A stretch of DNA of 64,000 nucleotides from CAXBID01 sp963815305 (lineage in GTDB: Bacteria; Bacteroidota; Bacteroidia; Flavobacteriales; Flavobacteriaceae). The notes beneath the pieces are model-generated. The model saw only the letters and a program-made list of their open reading frames with translations. It was not told the DNA's origin and did not search any database. Location of the stretch: NCBI GenBank assembly GCA_963815305.1, contig CAWFFW010000001.1:2542001-2606000 (forward strand), in the 5' to 3' direction. A program made the translations under genes and the position numbers. Within the stretch, counting starts at the first letter, position 1. Every line of letters starts with the position of its first letter. Positions 54,265-63,595 of the stretch are shown one piece after another.

Positions 54265-55791
54265 TTAATAATGAAAATCTTCACTTTCTTTTCTAAAAGG
54301 ATACCCTTTTACAAGTAAAGGTGCTTTTGTTAAAGCGGTAAATACTATAAATATGAATAATCCTGCAAAAAGTAGTATAGAACTTATTTCTGGAATTCCT
54401 ATAAACCATCTATCGCCTACGGTTGCTGGCATAATCATATTAAAAATATCAATGTAATGTCCAAATAAAATAACTAAACCTGCCATAACTACAAACCATG
54501 GTATACGTTTATAATCGGCATTCATTAACATTAATATTGGGAACACGAAGTTCATAACTACCATACCTAAAAATGGTAATTTGTAGTCTTGAAAACGTGT
54601 TACGAAATAGGTTACTTCTTCTGGAATATTTGAATACCAAATTAACATAAATTGTGAAAACCATAAATAAGTCCAGAAAATACTAAATGCAAACATAAAT
54701 TTTGCCACATCATGTAAGTGATTTTCATTTACAAATTCTAAATAATTTCTAGATTTTAAGTATATAGTAATTAAAGCAATTACTGTAATACCACTAACAA
54801 ACATACTCGCAAATACGTACCATCCAAATAATGTTGAGAACCAATGAGGATCTACACTCATTATCCAATCCCAAGACATCATAGATTCAGTATAAATAAA
54901 AAACACTAAGAAACCTGCTGAAATACGGAATGACTTTTTAAAATTACTTTTATCTTCTGCAGTATCTTGAGCTATTGAAAATTTTCTTGAAAAATGACGG
55001 TATAAGCTCCATCCAGCAATAAATATTAAACCTCTAATAATAAAACCCCAGAGATTTAACCAAGCTGTTTTTCCTTCAATTAACTTGTCTTCAGCTACCA
55101 CTTCTGGATCCATCCATATAAATAAATTGTAATGTCCAATAGTTCCAGAGGCCACGGCTATAGCTAATACAATTAATGCTCCAGGCAATAAGTACGCTGT
55201 CATGCCTTCCATGACTCTAAATAATACTGGGGACCACCCCGCTTGCGATGCTATTTGAATAGCATAAAATGCTAATACCCCTAAAGCAATCATCATAAAG
55301 AAAAATGCTGCAACATATAGCGCTGACCAAGGTCTGTTTGCTATTTGATGTTGCACATGTTCTGCATGTGCATCCCCATGATGAGCTTCTGCAAGATCAA
55401 CATCGGTAGTTCCATAGCCACTAACTATATCAGACTCAATTTCTGCATCGTCATTAAGTACTGTGTCATTTGTATGAGAATTTGATTCAGCATGTACGTC
55501 ATTAGAACCTTCAACGTTATGTGATGCCTCTTCATGATGTTCCATATTAGCAAGTGCATCGTGCGCGTTGTTATCATGTGCATTATCTGAATGGTCTTCT
55601 CCACCAGCAACAACATGTGCTTTTGTAGTGGCTTCATGTCCGCCTCCATGGCTAGCTGATTCTTCAGCAAGCATCGTCTTTACTTCTTCTAAAGATTTAT
55701 GAGATGTCATAAAACCATAAACAACACCTAATGCTCCTAAAATCATTAGAATGAAAGAAAATGTCTTTAATTTATTTGAAAATGTATACAT
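54265..55791 (-). CDS. actF: Alternative Complex III subunit ActF, with histidine-rich insert
   Basis: NrfD/PsrC-like membrane subunit of quinol:cytochrome c oxidoreductase (Alternative Complex III). The core of about ten helices includes MSWDWIMSVDPHWFSTLFGWY and WYSNIPEEVTYFVTRFQDY, both typical of ActF. Residues about 40-150, after the first helix, are an inserted segment crowded with His, Asp, Asn and Glu (HGGGHEATTKAH, AEAHHGDAHAEHVQHQ), absent from most homologs I know. It would face the periplasm or the loop side and may bind metal. The gene follows actE by 17 bases and precedes subunit II by 30. Confidence 0.92.
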   Translation of the reverse strand: MYTFSNKLKTFSFILMILGALGVVYGFMTSHKSLEEVKTMLAEESASHGGGHEATTKAHVVAGGEDHSDNAHDNNAHDALANMEHHEEASHNVEGSNDVHAESNSHTNDTVLNDDAEIESDIVSGYGTTDVDLAEAHHGDAHAEHVQHQIANRPWSALYVAAFFFMMIALGVLAFYAIQIASQAGWSPVLFRVMEGMTAYLLPGALIVLAIAVASGTIGHYNLFIWMDPEVVAEDKLIEGKTAWLNLWGFIIRGLIFIAGWSLYRHFSRKFSIAQDTAEDKSNFKKSFRISAGFLVFFIYTESMMSWDWIMSVDPHWFSTLFGWYVFASMFVSGITVIALITIYLKSRNYLEFVNENHLHDVAKFMFAFSIFWTYLWFSQFMLIWYSNIPEEVTYFVTRFQDYKLPFLGMVVMNFVFPILMLMNADYKRIPWFVVMAGLVILFGHYIDIFNMIMPATVGDRWFIGIPEISSILLFAGLFIFIVFTALTKAPLLVKGYPFRKESEDFHY

Positions 55792-55808
55792 ATCTATCTT
55801 ATATAATC

Positions 55809-56360
55809 TTACTTTTCTAAATCAGCTTTTAACTTTAATACGAACGAAACTACTTGCCAACGCTCTTCTTCGTTTAATTGGTTAGCGTAACTACCCATAG
55901 CATTTTTCCCGTAGTATATGGTGTGGTATATACTGCCTTCGTTGATTGCTCTACCAGCATCGTCATAGCTTGGTATCCCAAGAATTTTTCCACGTTGCAC
56001 TAGTTTCCCGTTTCCGTCACCTTTTACACCATGGCAAATGGCACAATAAATGGAGTACAATGGGCTACCTTTTTCATAATCTACCTGTGTAGAATCTAAA
56101 GGGCTTTTCAAGGTCGCTTTTGCTAAATCATACCCTGCGGTTGAATTTTCAATATCGAAAGGCACATAACCTCTAGGTATTGAGCCTGCTGCTGGTATTT
56201 GAGCCTCCATTTGATTTGGAAATGGCGCATCAGCGTACGTCTCGTATCCAACAGATTCGTACATATTAGGCATATACTGATAATTTGGAGCAGAACTTTT
56301 ATTACAAGATACTGCTACAAAAATAACTGCTATTACTACTATTTTAATTAAGCTTTTCAT
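55809..56360 (-). CDS. actE: Alternative Complex III subunit ActE, monoheme cytochrome c lipoprotein
   Basis: A 183-residue lipoprotein with one c-type heme. The lipobox is VIFVAVSCNKSS, and the heme motif is SIYCAICHGVKGDGNGK, with a likely distal Met in the GKNAMGSYANQL loop. It is the mobile electron carrier of ACIII in relatives, passing electrons from ActA to the oxidase. I start it at the ATG at 56360 (MKSLIKIVVIAV) because the earlier one at 56384 lies inside actD and would spoil the lipoprotein signal. It lies 7 bases after actD. Confidence 0.93.
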   Translation of the reverse strand: MKSLIKIVVIAVIFVAVSCNKSSAPNYQYMPNMYESVGYETYADAPFPNQMEAQIPAAGSIPRGYVPFDIENSTAGYDLAKATLKSPLDSTQVDYEKGSPLYSIYCAICHGVKGDGNGKLVQRGKILGIPSYDDAGRAINEGSIYHTIYYGKNAMGSYANQLNEEERWQVVSFVLKLKADLEK

Positions 56361-56367
56361 ATGTATA

Positions 56368-56898
56368 TTAATGGGCTTTATCAACTAAATTAATTTCAAC
56401 TGCTCCAGTTTCCTTTAGTAAGTTTTCCAGCTCACTTTCATTTCCATGAACAGCTATTTCCATTAAAAAATGGTCATCTGTAGTTCTAGGATCTGGATTT
56501 TCAGCTTTTTTAAACGGCCACATTCTACTTCTCAAATAAAACGTGATTACCATTAAATGTGCCGCAAAAAACACCGTTAGCTCAAACATAATTGGCACGA
56601 ATGCTGGCATGTTTTCTATATAGCTAAAGCTTGGTTTTCCTCCAATGTCCATCGGCCAGTCTTCAATCATGATGAAATTCATCATAAGAATAGCCACTGA
56701 TAAACCAACCAAACCATACATAAATGCTGTTATAGCAATACGTGTTGGTTCTAATCCCATGGCTTTGTCAAGTCCATGAACAGGGAAAGGCGTATATATC
56801 TCTTCAATGTGATACTTTTCTGCCTTAACCTTTTTAACAGCCGACATTAATACATCATCATCTGTATAAATAGCGTGAATTACTTTTGAAGCTTCCAT
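56368..56898 (-). CDS. actD: Alternative Complex III subunit ActD (DUF3341)
   Basis: A 176-residue membrane protein of the DUF3341 family. A soluble N-terminal part (VIHAIYTDDDVLMSAVKKVK, IEEIYTPFPVHGLDKAMGLEPTRI) precedes two helices (AFMYGLVGLSVAILMMNFIM and FVPIMFELTVFFAAHLMVITF). In known ACIII structures ActD is an accessory membrane subunit beside ActC. The order C, D, E, F is kept here, with 9 bases to actC and 7 to actE. Family and complex assignment are firm; it carries no cofactor. Confidence 0.93.
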   Translation of the reverse strand: MEASKVIHAIYTDDDVLMSAVKKVKAEKYHIEEIYTPFPVHGLDKAMGLEPTRIAITAFMYGLVGLSVAILMMNFIMIEDWPMDIGGKPSFSYIENMPAFVPIMFELTVFFAAHLMVITFYLRSRMWPFKKAENPDPRTTDDHFLMEIAVHGNESELENLLKETGAVEINLVDKAH

Positions 56899-56907
56899 AT
56901 GCTACTT

Positions 56908-58359
56908 TTAATTTTTTATTTCTTTATTATTTCCACCAGAAGTCCTGTCATCTGCTCCAGTTCCTACTAAACTATCTCCTCTTTCTCTGATATTTTTATA
57001 ACGTTCACCCGATGATTTCAAAATTGTTTTAACTTCTGCTTGTGCTATTACTGGAAATGTTCTTGAGTATAATAAGAATAACACAAAAAAGAATCCAATA
57101 GTTCCAATGAAAATTCCAATATCTACAAAAGTTGGAGAGAACATCGTCCATGAAGATGGTAAGTAATCTCTATGTAACGAGGTTACAATAATTACAAAAC
57201 GTTCAAACCACATACCAACATTTACCACAATTGAGATAAAGAATGAGAACATAATACTTGTTCTTAATTTCTTGAACCACATAAACTGTGGAGAAAACAC
57301 ATTACAGCTCATCATTAATAAATAAGCCCACCAGTAAGGACCGGTTGCTCTGTTTAAAAATGCATATTGTTCATATTCTACACCAGAGTACCAAGCAATG
57401 AATAGCTCCGTTATGTAAGCTACACCAACTATAGACCCTGTAATCATGATGACTATGTTCATTAATTCAATATGTTGTACGGTAATATAATCTTCAAGAT
57501 TACACACTTTTCTCATAATAATAAGGAGCGTATTTACCATAGCAAACCCTGAGAATACTGCACCAGCAACGAAGTATGGTGGAAATATGGTGGTATGCCA
57601 ACCAGGAATTACCGATGTTGCGAAATCAAAGGATACAATAGTGTGTACAGAAAGTACAAGTGGTGTTGCTAAACCTGCAAGTACCAATGAAACTTCTTCA
57701 AAACGTTGCCAATCTTTTGCACGGCCAGACCATCCGAAACTTAATAATGAATATATTTTCTTTTGAAATGGCTTAATTGCTCTGTCTCTAAGCATCGCAA
57801 AATCCGGTAATAAACCTGTCCACCAAAATACTAATGATACTGATAAATACGTAGAAATTGCAAATACATCCCAAAGTAATGGGGAGTTAAAGTTTACCCA
57901 TAATGAACCGAATTGATTTGGAATAGGTAATACCCAATAGGCTAGCCACGGACGACCCATGTGGATTATTGGAAATAAACCAGCTTGTACTACCGAGAAA
58001 ATAGTCATCGCTTCCGCAGAGCGGTTAATGGCCATTCTCCATTTTTGACGGAAAAGTAATAGTACCGCCGAAATAAGAGTTCCTGCGTGACCAATACCAA
58101 CCCACCAAACAAAGTTAGTAATATCCCAAGCCCAACCTACGGTTTTATTTAAACCCCAAGTTCCAATGCCTGTAGATATAGTATAAATGATACATCCAAT
58201 ACCCCAAAGAAAAGCGATAAGTGCAATACCAAAAACTATCCACCATTGTTTATTCGCTTTTCCTTCAACAGGCGCTGCTACATCCACAGTAACATCGTGG
58301 TATGATTTTTCGCCTGTAACTAAAGGTCTTCTAATAGGTGCTTCGTAATGAGACGCCAT
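56908..58359 (-). CDS. actC: Alternative Complex III subunit ActC (NrfD-like)
   Basis: A 483-residue, ten-helix NrfD/PsrC-family protein that forms the quinol-oxidising membrane core of ACIII. Characteristic stretches include WWVGIGHAGTLISAVLLLFRQ, FWWTGLLPDFAMLRDRA and WYSGVEYEQYAFLNRATGPY, the last near the quinol pocket in the family. The start MASHYEAPIRRPLV is typical. It lies 28 bases downstream of actB and 9 bases upstream of actD. The pairing of two NrfD-type subunits (ActC and ActF) in one operon is itself diagnostic of ACIII. Confidence 0.96.
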   Translation of the reverse strand: MASHYEAPIRRPLVTGEKSYHDVTVDVAAPVEGKANKQWWIVFGIALIAFLWGIGCIIYTISTGIGTWGLNKTVGWAWDITNFVWWVGIGHAGTLISAVLLLFRQKWRMAINRSAEAMTIFSVVQAGLFPIIHMGRPWLAYWVLPIPNQFGSLWVNFNSPLLWDVFAISTYLSVSLVFWWTGLLPDFAMLRDRAIKPFQKKIYSLLSFGWSGRAKDWQRFEEVSLVLAGLATPLVLSVHTIVSFDFATSVIPGWHTTIFPPYFVAGAVFSGFAMVNTLLIIMRKVCNLEDYITVQHIELMNIVIMITGSIVGVAYITELFIAWYSGVEYEQYAFLNRATGPYWWAYLLMMSCNVFSPQFMWFKKLRTSIMFSFFISIVVNVGMWFERFVIIVTSLHRDYLPSSWTMFSPTFVDIGIFIGTIGFFFVLFLLYSRTFPVIAQAEVKTILKSSGERYKNIRERGDSLVGTGADDRTSGGNNKEIKN

Positions 58360-58387
58360 AATTATATAATTGATTCTTTAATTAAAT

Positions 58388-61300
58388 TTATGCTTCTGTT
58401 GTATTTCTCACTTTTGTATGATACTGCACATTAGGCTTTGTACCAACACTTTCTAATAAGTGATACATACGGTCATCTTTTAAAAGTTTTGCAACTTTAC
58501 TGTTTTTATCGTTTATATCTCCAAAAGACATTGCTCCGTTATTACACGCTGCGGAACAAGCAGTTTGGAATTCGCCATCTTTAATTTCACGTCCGTCACG
58601 TTTAGCATCCAAAATTGTTTTTTGTGTTTTTTGAATACACATGGAACATTTTTCCATTACACCACGAGAGCGCACTGTTACGTCTGGGTTTATTACCATA
58701 CGCCCCAAATCATCATTCATGTGATAATCGAACTCATCATTTCCGTTATATAAGAACCAGTTGAAACGACGTACTTTGTAAGGACAGTTGTTTGCACAAT
58801 ATCGAGTACCCACACAACGGTTATACGCCATATGATTCTGACCTTGACGGCTATGTGTTGTTGCAGCCACAGGGCAAACAGTTTCACAAGGTGCATGATT
58901 ACAATGCTGACACATTACAGGTTGGAATGCTACTTGAGGATTGTAAGCAGGAGATTCCATGTCTTCTAAAGCACCAATAATATTTAAGCCTTTGGTCTCT
59001 TCTTTTTTCTCATTATCACCGTCAAACGTTTCTTCAGATGAATAATATCTATCAATACGTAACCAATGCATATCACGGCTACGACGTACTTCAGTTTTAC
59101 CTACAACTGGTACATTATTTTCTGCGTGACATGCGATAACACAAGCCCCACATCCTGTACACGCATTTAAATCGATTGACAAATTGAAATGATGCCCAAT
59201 TGAACGATCAAATGAATCCCATAAATCAACCTCTGGGGATGTTACTGATACTTCTTCATGATTTAAAGATACTTTAGGAACTTGGTTCCATCCATGTTCG
59301 TGATCTTCTCTATCATAGGTGTTAAAAATCTCTAAAGTCGTTTCCTTAATAATATCGCCACGCCCCATCAAAGTATTATGTAATTGTACTGAAGCAAATT
59401 CATGCATACCAGCAGCGGCTTCAATAGTTACATTCTGTACGTTATTAAACCCTTGATAAAAAACATAAGCATTAACTCCTGTCTGCATTTCAGGTTTTAA
59501 TCCAGCTGTTCTTCCATAACCCAATGCTAATCCAACAGTACCTTTTGCCTGACCAGGTTGAATCATAACAGGAACTTTTAATGTGGTTCCATTTACGGTA
59601 ACATTGGCATAACTACCATTTAATGCGCCAGTAGCGACGTGCGTATTTGTTAAACCTTTTGCATCAGCATCTACTTTTGAAATGGTTAAATAGTTGTCCC
59701 AAGATGTTCTTGTTAAGGGATCTGGAAATTCCTGTAACCATGGGTTGCTGGCTTGCTGCCCATCGCCCATACCAACTTTGGTATATAGTGATAATTCAAA
59801 ACCTTCATTTGATTTTGCAGAATCCGCCAAAGCTCTTGCCGCATTTCCTGAAAGCGCTTCAGTTATTTCTTCAACTTCGGTAATAGCTTCAATTTCTGCA
59901 TTAATAGATCCAATATATACGCCATCATGTAATGCCTTATTGAAAGAACTTCCACCTAATATAGTGGTTCCCCAAGTGTCTTTTATATAATCATGATAGG
60001 ACATATCATTTCCAATCCACTTTAATAAAACTTCTTGAAATTGTTTGGTATCAAATAAAGGACGAATAGTTGGTTGTGTTAAACCATAATGTCCTTTTTT
60101 CAATTCTACATCACCCCAAGACTCTAAATAGTGAGGTGCCGCAGCAATATATTGAGCTTCTGATGATGTTTCATCTACTTTCATAGAAAACGCAACAGAT
60201 AGTTCTGTTTTTTTCAATCCCTCAAGAAAATCAGCAGCATTTGCTAATGTGTAAACAGGATTCACCCCACTTATAATAATAGCACCAACTTTACCAGCTT
60301 TCATATCAGAAACTAATTGAGTTACAGCTTTATCGCTACCTTGTCTTGTTTTTATAGGTGTATTTGGGTCAAATCCTTTACTTGACAATGCTTCATTTAT
60401 TTCTAAAGCAACGGTTTGCGCATTAACATCTTGAATGCCAGTAACCACTAAACCTTTGCTTCCTGCTTTTTTAAGTTGGGATGCTACACTTTTTACAGCC
60501 GCTTCAATATGTTCTGGTAAGTTTCCCGAAACAGAACCACCAACCACATAACTATACAACTTAGCTAAAACTAATTTTTGTTGTGTAGGTGTTAAAGGTA
60601 TGCGCTTATCAGCATTAGCACCAGATAATGTCATATTAGATTCAAATTGAATATGACGAGACATTTTACCATTTTGCGGAATTCTATTTTTAGAATATCC
60701 AGAATCAAATCCTCCACCTTGCCAATCGCTTAAGAAATCTGCTCCAACAGAAACGATAGTCATAACTTTTGAAAAATCATAATTTGCTAACGCACGCTCA
60801 CCATATTTTGCTTGATAAGCATCTAATGCAGCTGATTCTGAAACAGAATCATAAACCACATGACGAACATTAGCATATTTTTCAGAAAATTCTGAAATTA
60901 ATTTACTTGTAGACGGACTAGCATAAGTTTGTGTTAGTAACACAATATCTTTATTAGACGCCGCTATAGTTTTTAATTTAGAGGTTACTTCTGTATTAAA
61001 AGTATCCCATGAAATAGATTCGCCATCTTTTCTTTTAGGACCTTGAACTCTCAAACTGTCATACAAACCTAAAACCGAAGCATTTACTCTAGCATTAGCA
61101 CCACCTTTAGTGGGAGCCATTGTATTATTTTCAATTTTAATTGGACGACCTTCACGCGTTTTGACTAAAACACTAGCAAAATCAAAACCATTAGCAATTG
61201 TTGTTGCATAGTAATTTGCAACTCCAGGAATAATCTCTGTTGGTTGCACTATATATGGAATTGATTTTTTTACAGGTCCTTCACAAGCAGCCAAAGATGC

Positions 61301-61495
61301 AGCCGCTGTACTAAACCCAACATATTTTAAGAAATCGCGTCGCGTTGTAGAAGTTTGCTGTAATGTATTTTTATCACCTAAAAATTCATCAGTAGGAATC
61401 TCTGCTACAAACTCATTTTGTTTTAGCGTCTCAACAATAGAGCTATTTTCGTTTAGCTCTTCAACACTTTTCCAGTATTTCTTGTTTGATGACAT
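58388..61495 (-). CDS. actB: Alternative Complex III subunit ActB, iron-sulfur/molybdopterin-like protein
   Basis: A 1035-residue periplasmic protein. A twin-arginine signal (TTRRDFLKYVGFSTAAASLAAC) also has a lipobox cysteine. Next comes a molybdopterin-oxidoreductase-like region of about 650 residues (GEDS-type cofactor ligands not recognised, as in other ActB). The C-terminal ferredoxin part has four Cys clusters: CTGCGACVIACHAEN, CQHCNHAPCETVCPV, CVGTRYCANNCPYK and CSMCIQKTQ. These bind the [4Fe-4S]/[3Fe-4S] chain carrying electrons to the ActA hemes. The order actA, actB, actC is kept, with 33 bases to actA. Identity is certain. Confidence 0.96.
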   Translation of the reverse strand: MSSNKKYWKSVEELNENSSIVETLKQNEFVAEIPTDEFLGDKNTLQQTSTTRRDFLKYVGFSTAAASLAACEGPVKKSIPYIVQPTEIIPGVANYYATTIANGFDFASVLVKTREGRPIKIENNTMAPTKGGANARVNASVLGLYDSLRVQGPKRKDGESISWDTFNTEVTSKLKTIAASNKDIVLLTQTYASPSTSKLISEFSEKYANVRHVVYDSVSESAALDAYQAKYGERALANYDFSKVMTIVSVGADFLSDWQGGGFDSGYSKNRIPQNGKMSRHIQFESNMTLSGANADKRIPLTPTQQKLVLAKLYSYVVGGSVSGNLPEHIEAAVKSVASQLKKAGSKGLVVTGIQDVNAQTVALEINEALSSKGFDPNTPIKTRQGSDKAVTQLVSDMKAGKVGAIIISGVNPVYTLANAADFLEGLKKTELSVAFSMKVDETSSEAQYIAAAPHYLESWGDVELKKGHYGLTQPTIRPLFDTKQFQEVLLKWIGNDMSYHDYIKDTWGTTILGGSSFNKALHDGVYIGSINAEIEAITEVEEITEALSGNAARALADSAKSNEGFELSLYTKVGMGDGQQASNPWLQEFPDPLTRTSWDNYLTISKVDADAKGLTNTHVATGALNGSYANVTVNGTTLKVPVMIQPGQAKGTVGLALGYGRTAGLKPEMQTGVNAYVFYQGFNNVQNVTIEAAAGMHEFASVQLHNTLMGRGDIIKETTLEIFNTYDREDHEHGWNQVPKVSLNHEEVSVTSPEVDLWDSFDRSIGHHFNLSIDLNACTGCGACVIACHAENNVPVVGKTEVRRSRDMHWLRIDRYYSSEETFDGDNEKKEETKGLNIIGALEDMESPAYNPQVAFQPVMCQHCNHAPCETVCPVAATTHSRQGQNHMAYNRCVGTRYCANNCPYKVRRFNWFLYNGNDEFDYHMNDDLGRMVINPDVTVRSRGVMEKCSMCIQKTQKTILDAKRDGREIKDGEFQTACSAACNNGAMSFGDINDKNSKVAKLLKDDRMYHLLESVGTKPNVQYHTKVRNTTEA

Positions 61496-61528
61496 ATTAT
61501 ATAATTGAATTACTTCGTATTAAATTTA

Positions 61529-62827
61529 TTAATAATGGCATTTGCCACACTCTAAACCACCCATTTGAGCAGCTGTTAATTCTTCAACACCATACTTCTT
61601 AGATAATTCTTCATGAATTTTATCATAATAAGCATTGTCTTTTACATTAACGTTTGTTTCTCTATGGCAATTGATACACCAGCCCATAGTTAATGGTGCG
61701 TGTTGATACATAATTTCCATCTCCTCAACAGGACCATGACATGTTTGACATTCAACTCCTGCAACCGTAACGTGTTGTGAGTGGTTGAAGTAAACAAAAT
61801 CTGGTAAATTATGAATACGAATCCATTTCACTGGTTGTGTTTCTCCAGTATATTTTTGTTCCGCATCATCCCATCCAACAGCTTTGTAAAGCTTTTTAAT
61901 TTCACCATCGTAAAATTCTTTTGAGTATTCTTCTGTAGCTGTTTCTGGTGATACTTCGTAGATTGATTTGTGACAATTCATACAAATATTTAAAGACGGT
62001 ATGCCAGAGTGCTTACTTACTCTTGCCGAGGAGTGACAGTATTTACAATCAATACCATTATCTCCAGCATGAATTCTATGTGAGTAATGAATAGGCTGTA
62101 TAGGCTCGTAACCTTGATCTATTCCTATTTGAGACAAATAACCATATACAAAATACGCACTTGATAGTAAAAAGAATATCGCTACAACAATCATTAAAAA
62201 TTGATTTTGAACAAAAGCCTTCCAAAGCGGTGTTCTTTTTGAATGTTGTGGCAATTCAATATTTTGAGCCGTTGCAAAACGACGTAATGTTTTATTTACT
62301 AAAAACAATCCTATTGCTAAAAACGCAAATAAAATAGCTAGAGCCCCTAAAATAATTTCATTTGAGATGCCACCAGAAGATTCTGAGGACTTATCACTTA
62401 CTACCGGAGCATTAACTCCAACAGTAGGAGTCGGTTTGTCTTCAGCGGTATAGGCTAAAATATTATCAATATCTTCATTTGATAATTGAGGAAACGCCGT
62501 CATTGCTGCACCGCCGTACTCATTATAAATTTTATTAGCATAGGCATCACCAGACTTAATAAGTCCTGCACTATTTTTTATCCAAGCATAAATCCATTCT
62601 CTATCTAGCCCCTGTTCTTCTGCTAAACGCGACTCTACTTTGTACAAAGCAGGACCCGTCATTTTCTTATCTAATTTATGACAAGCAGCACAATTGGCAT
62701 TAAATAATGATTTTCCTTTTGCTGGATCTCCATCTTGAGCAGAAAGAGATGTAGTAAATGCTAATAAAATAATTAAGCCAACACGAAGCATGCTATTACT
62801 TAATATACGGTGAATCACCTGTTTCAT
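61529..62827 (-). CDS. actA: Alternative Complex III subunit ActA, six-heme cytochrome c
   Basis: A 432-residue multiheme cytochrome c. A signal peptide ends near SLSAQ. A monoheme domain follows (NANCAACHKLDKKM, residues 46-50), then two membrane helices (IILGALAILFAFLAIGLFLV and FLMIVVAIFFLLSSAYFVYGY). The C-terminal part has five more CxxCH motifs: CKYCH, CMNCH, CQTCH, CINCH and CGKCH. So it has six heme sites, one more than the pentaheme form, from a fused N-terminal domain. The true start is the ATG at 62827 (MKQVIHRIL). The frame is open for 28 codons more, through the leader, but those are not signal-like. It heads the actABCDEF-cox operon. Confidence 0.95.
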   Translation of the reverse strand: MKQVIHRILSNSMLRVGLIILLAFTTSLSAQDGDPAKGKSLFNANCAACHKLDKKMTGPALYKVESRLAEEQGLDREWIYAWIKNSAGLIKSGDAYANKIYNEYGGAAMTAFPQLSNEDIDNILAYTAEDKPTPTVGVNAPVVSDKSSESSGGISNEIILGALAILFAFLAIGLFLVNKTLRRFATAQNIELPQHSKRTPLWKAFVQNQFLMIVVAIFFLLSSAYFVYGYLSQIGIDQGYEPIQPIHYSHRIHAGDNGIDCKYCHSSARVSKHSGIPSLNICMNCHKSIYEVSPETATEEYSKEFYDGEIKKLYKAVGWDDAEQKYTGETQPVKWIRIHNLPDFVYFNHSQHVTVAGVECQTCHGPVEEMEIMYQHAPLTMGWCINCHRETNVNVKDNAYYDKIHEELSKKYGVEELTAAQMGGLECGKCHY

Positions 62828-62916
62828 CTGTAAATATCTATTTTTATTAGTTGTCAGATGTAATTCGCAATATGTATTATATCTCTTATTAAATATACTA
62901 CTGTTGCTCATTTCAT
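62825..62916 (-). promoter_or_regulatory. Candidate structured leader, copy D (ActA / ACIII operon)
   Basis: On the minus strand it begins ATGAAATGAGCAACAG. Arm GCAA (62907-62904) can pair with TTGC (62870-62867), replacing the GCCAT/ATGGC pair of copies A and C with a compensating change. GAATTACATCTGACAA follows, and CATCTG (62860-62855) complements CAGATG (62830-62825) at the start codon. It sits in a leader about 165 nt long, counting from the possible promoter at 62999-63006. Confidence 0.6.
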
Positions 62917-62998
62917 ATTGTTAGTTAAATTAACTTCTAAACTTTGGTATGATTTTTTCATATAATACGTTGAAAAAATACACTTAAAAAATCTCTCG

Positions 62999-63006
62999 CA
63001 AAAGTA
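62999..63006 (-). promoter_or_regulatory. Possible promoter of the ACIII operon (-7 element)
   Basis: TACTTTTG on the minus strand matches TAnnTTTG. A TTTC 19 bases upstream (63029-63026) is a near match to the -33 TTTG. The 301 bases between actA and the divergent SPOR gene hold this, the leader copy D and the SPOR promoter, with no gene. Confidence 0.45.
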
Positions 63007-63104
63007 ATACTTAAAGTCGATTTGCGAAATGGTAAAGAAGTCTTAATTGATAATTTAGAGGGATTCTAAATAATAAAAAAGACTACAATTAAGTTTATAA
63101 CGTA

Positions 63105-63112
63105 TACATTTG
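63105..63112 (+). promoter_or_regulatory. Possible promoter of the SPOR gene (-7 element)
   Basis: TACATTTG on the plus strand matches the Bacteroidota -7 consensus exactly, 16 bases before the ATG at 63129, so the leader would be very short. No clear -33 element is visible. Confidence 0.5.
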
Positions 63113-63128
63113 TATAAATAACGAAAAA

Positions 63129-63518
63129 ATGAAAAAATTGAGTTTAAAAATTAGCACTTTAGTTGTTTTAGGTTTTTTTATGTCTACAACTTTAAGTTTT
63201 TCGCAAGAAGGTACTGTCACTATTAATCAGGATAAAAAAATTACGGAATTGTTGAATCTTAAAAAGGAGATGAACAAAAATGAGGAAGATCCCAATCGAT
63301 ATAAAATTCAAATTTACAACGGAGATCGTTCGGGTGCTTATGCTGCTGAAAAGGATTTTAATCAGTCTTTTTCCGATTGGGGATTAAAAGTGGTTTATGA
63401 ACCACCCAATTTTAAAACATGGGTAGGCACCTTTAGAACTCGCTTAGAAGCCGATAGAGCCTTGAAACGCATTAAAAAGAAATTTTCTAGTGCCTTTATT
63501 TTTAAACCAAAAAAATAA
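63129..63518 (+). CDS. SPOR-domain protein
   Basis: A 129-residue exported protein: signal peptide (STLVVLGFFMSTTLSFSQ), a short charged linker, and a C-terminal SPOR domain (about 58-127: YKIQIYNGDRSGAYAAEKDF, VVYEPPNFKTWVGTFRTRLEADRALKRIKKKF). SPOR domains bind denuded glycan strands of peptidoglycan, often at the division site, but this minimal protein has no catalytic part. It is transcribed divergently from actA and convergently with infB, with a bidirectional hairpin in between. The neighbourhood to infB is common in Flavobacteriaceae. Function beyond peptidoglycan binding is unknown. Confidence 0.9.
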   Translation: MKKLSLKISTLVVLGFFMSTTLSFSQEGTVTINQDKKITELLNLKKEMNKNEEDPNRYKIQIYNGDRSGAYAAEKDFNQSFSDWGLKVVYEPPNFKTWVGTFRTRLEADRALKRIKKKFSSAFIFKPKK

Positions 63519-63550
63519 TAAAATTCAAACTTCATATTATTAGCAAAACA

Positions 63551-63580
63551 AAAAAAGCGATCCATAGATCGCTTTTTTTT
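63551..63580. terminator. Bidirectional terminator between the SPOR gene and infB
   Basis: A stem AAAAAAGCGATC / GATCGCTTTTTT around the loop CATA. T runs on both sides suit the two convergent genes. Confidence 0.85.
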
Positions 63581-63595
63581 ATAAGAAATAAATAA

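Noticed and set aside
62828..62911. Extended N-terminus of ActA through the leader
   Set aside because: The extra 28 residues precede a good signal peptide and coincide with the leader motif shared by unrelated genes.
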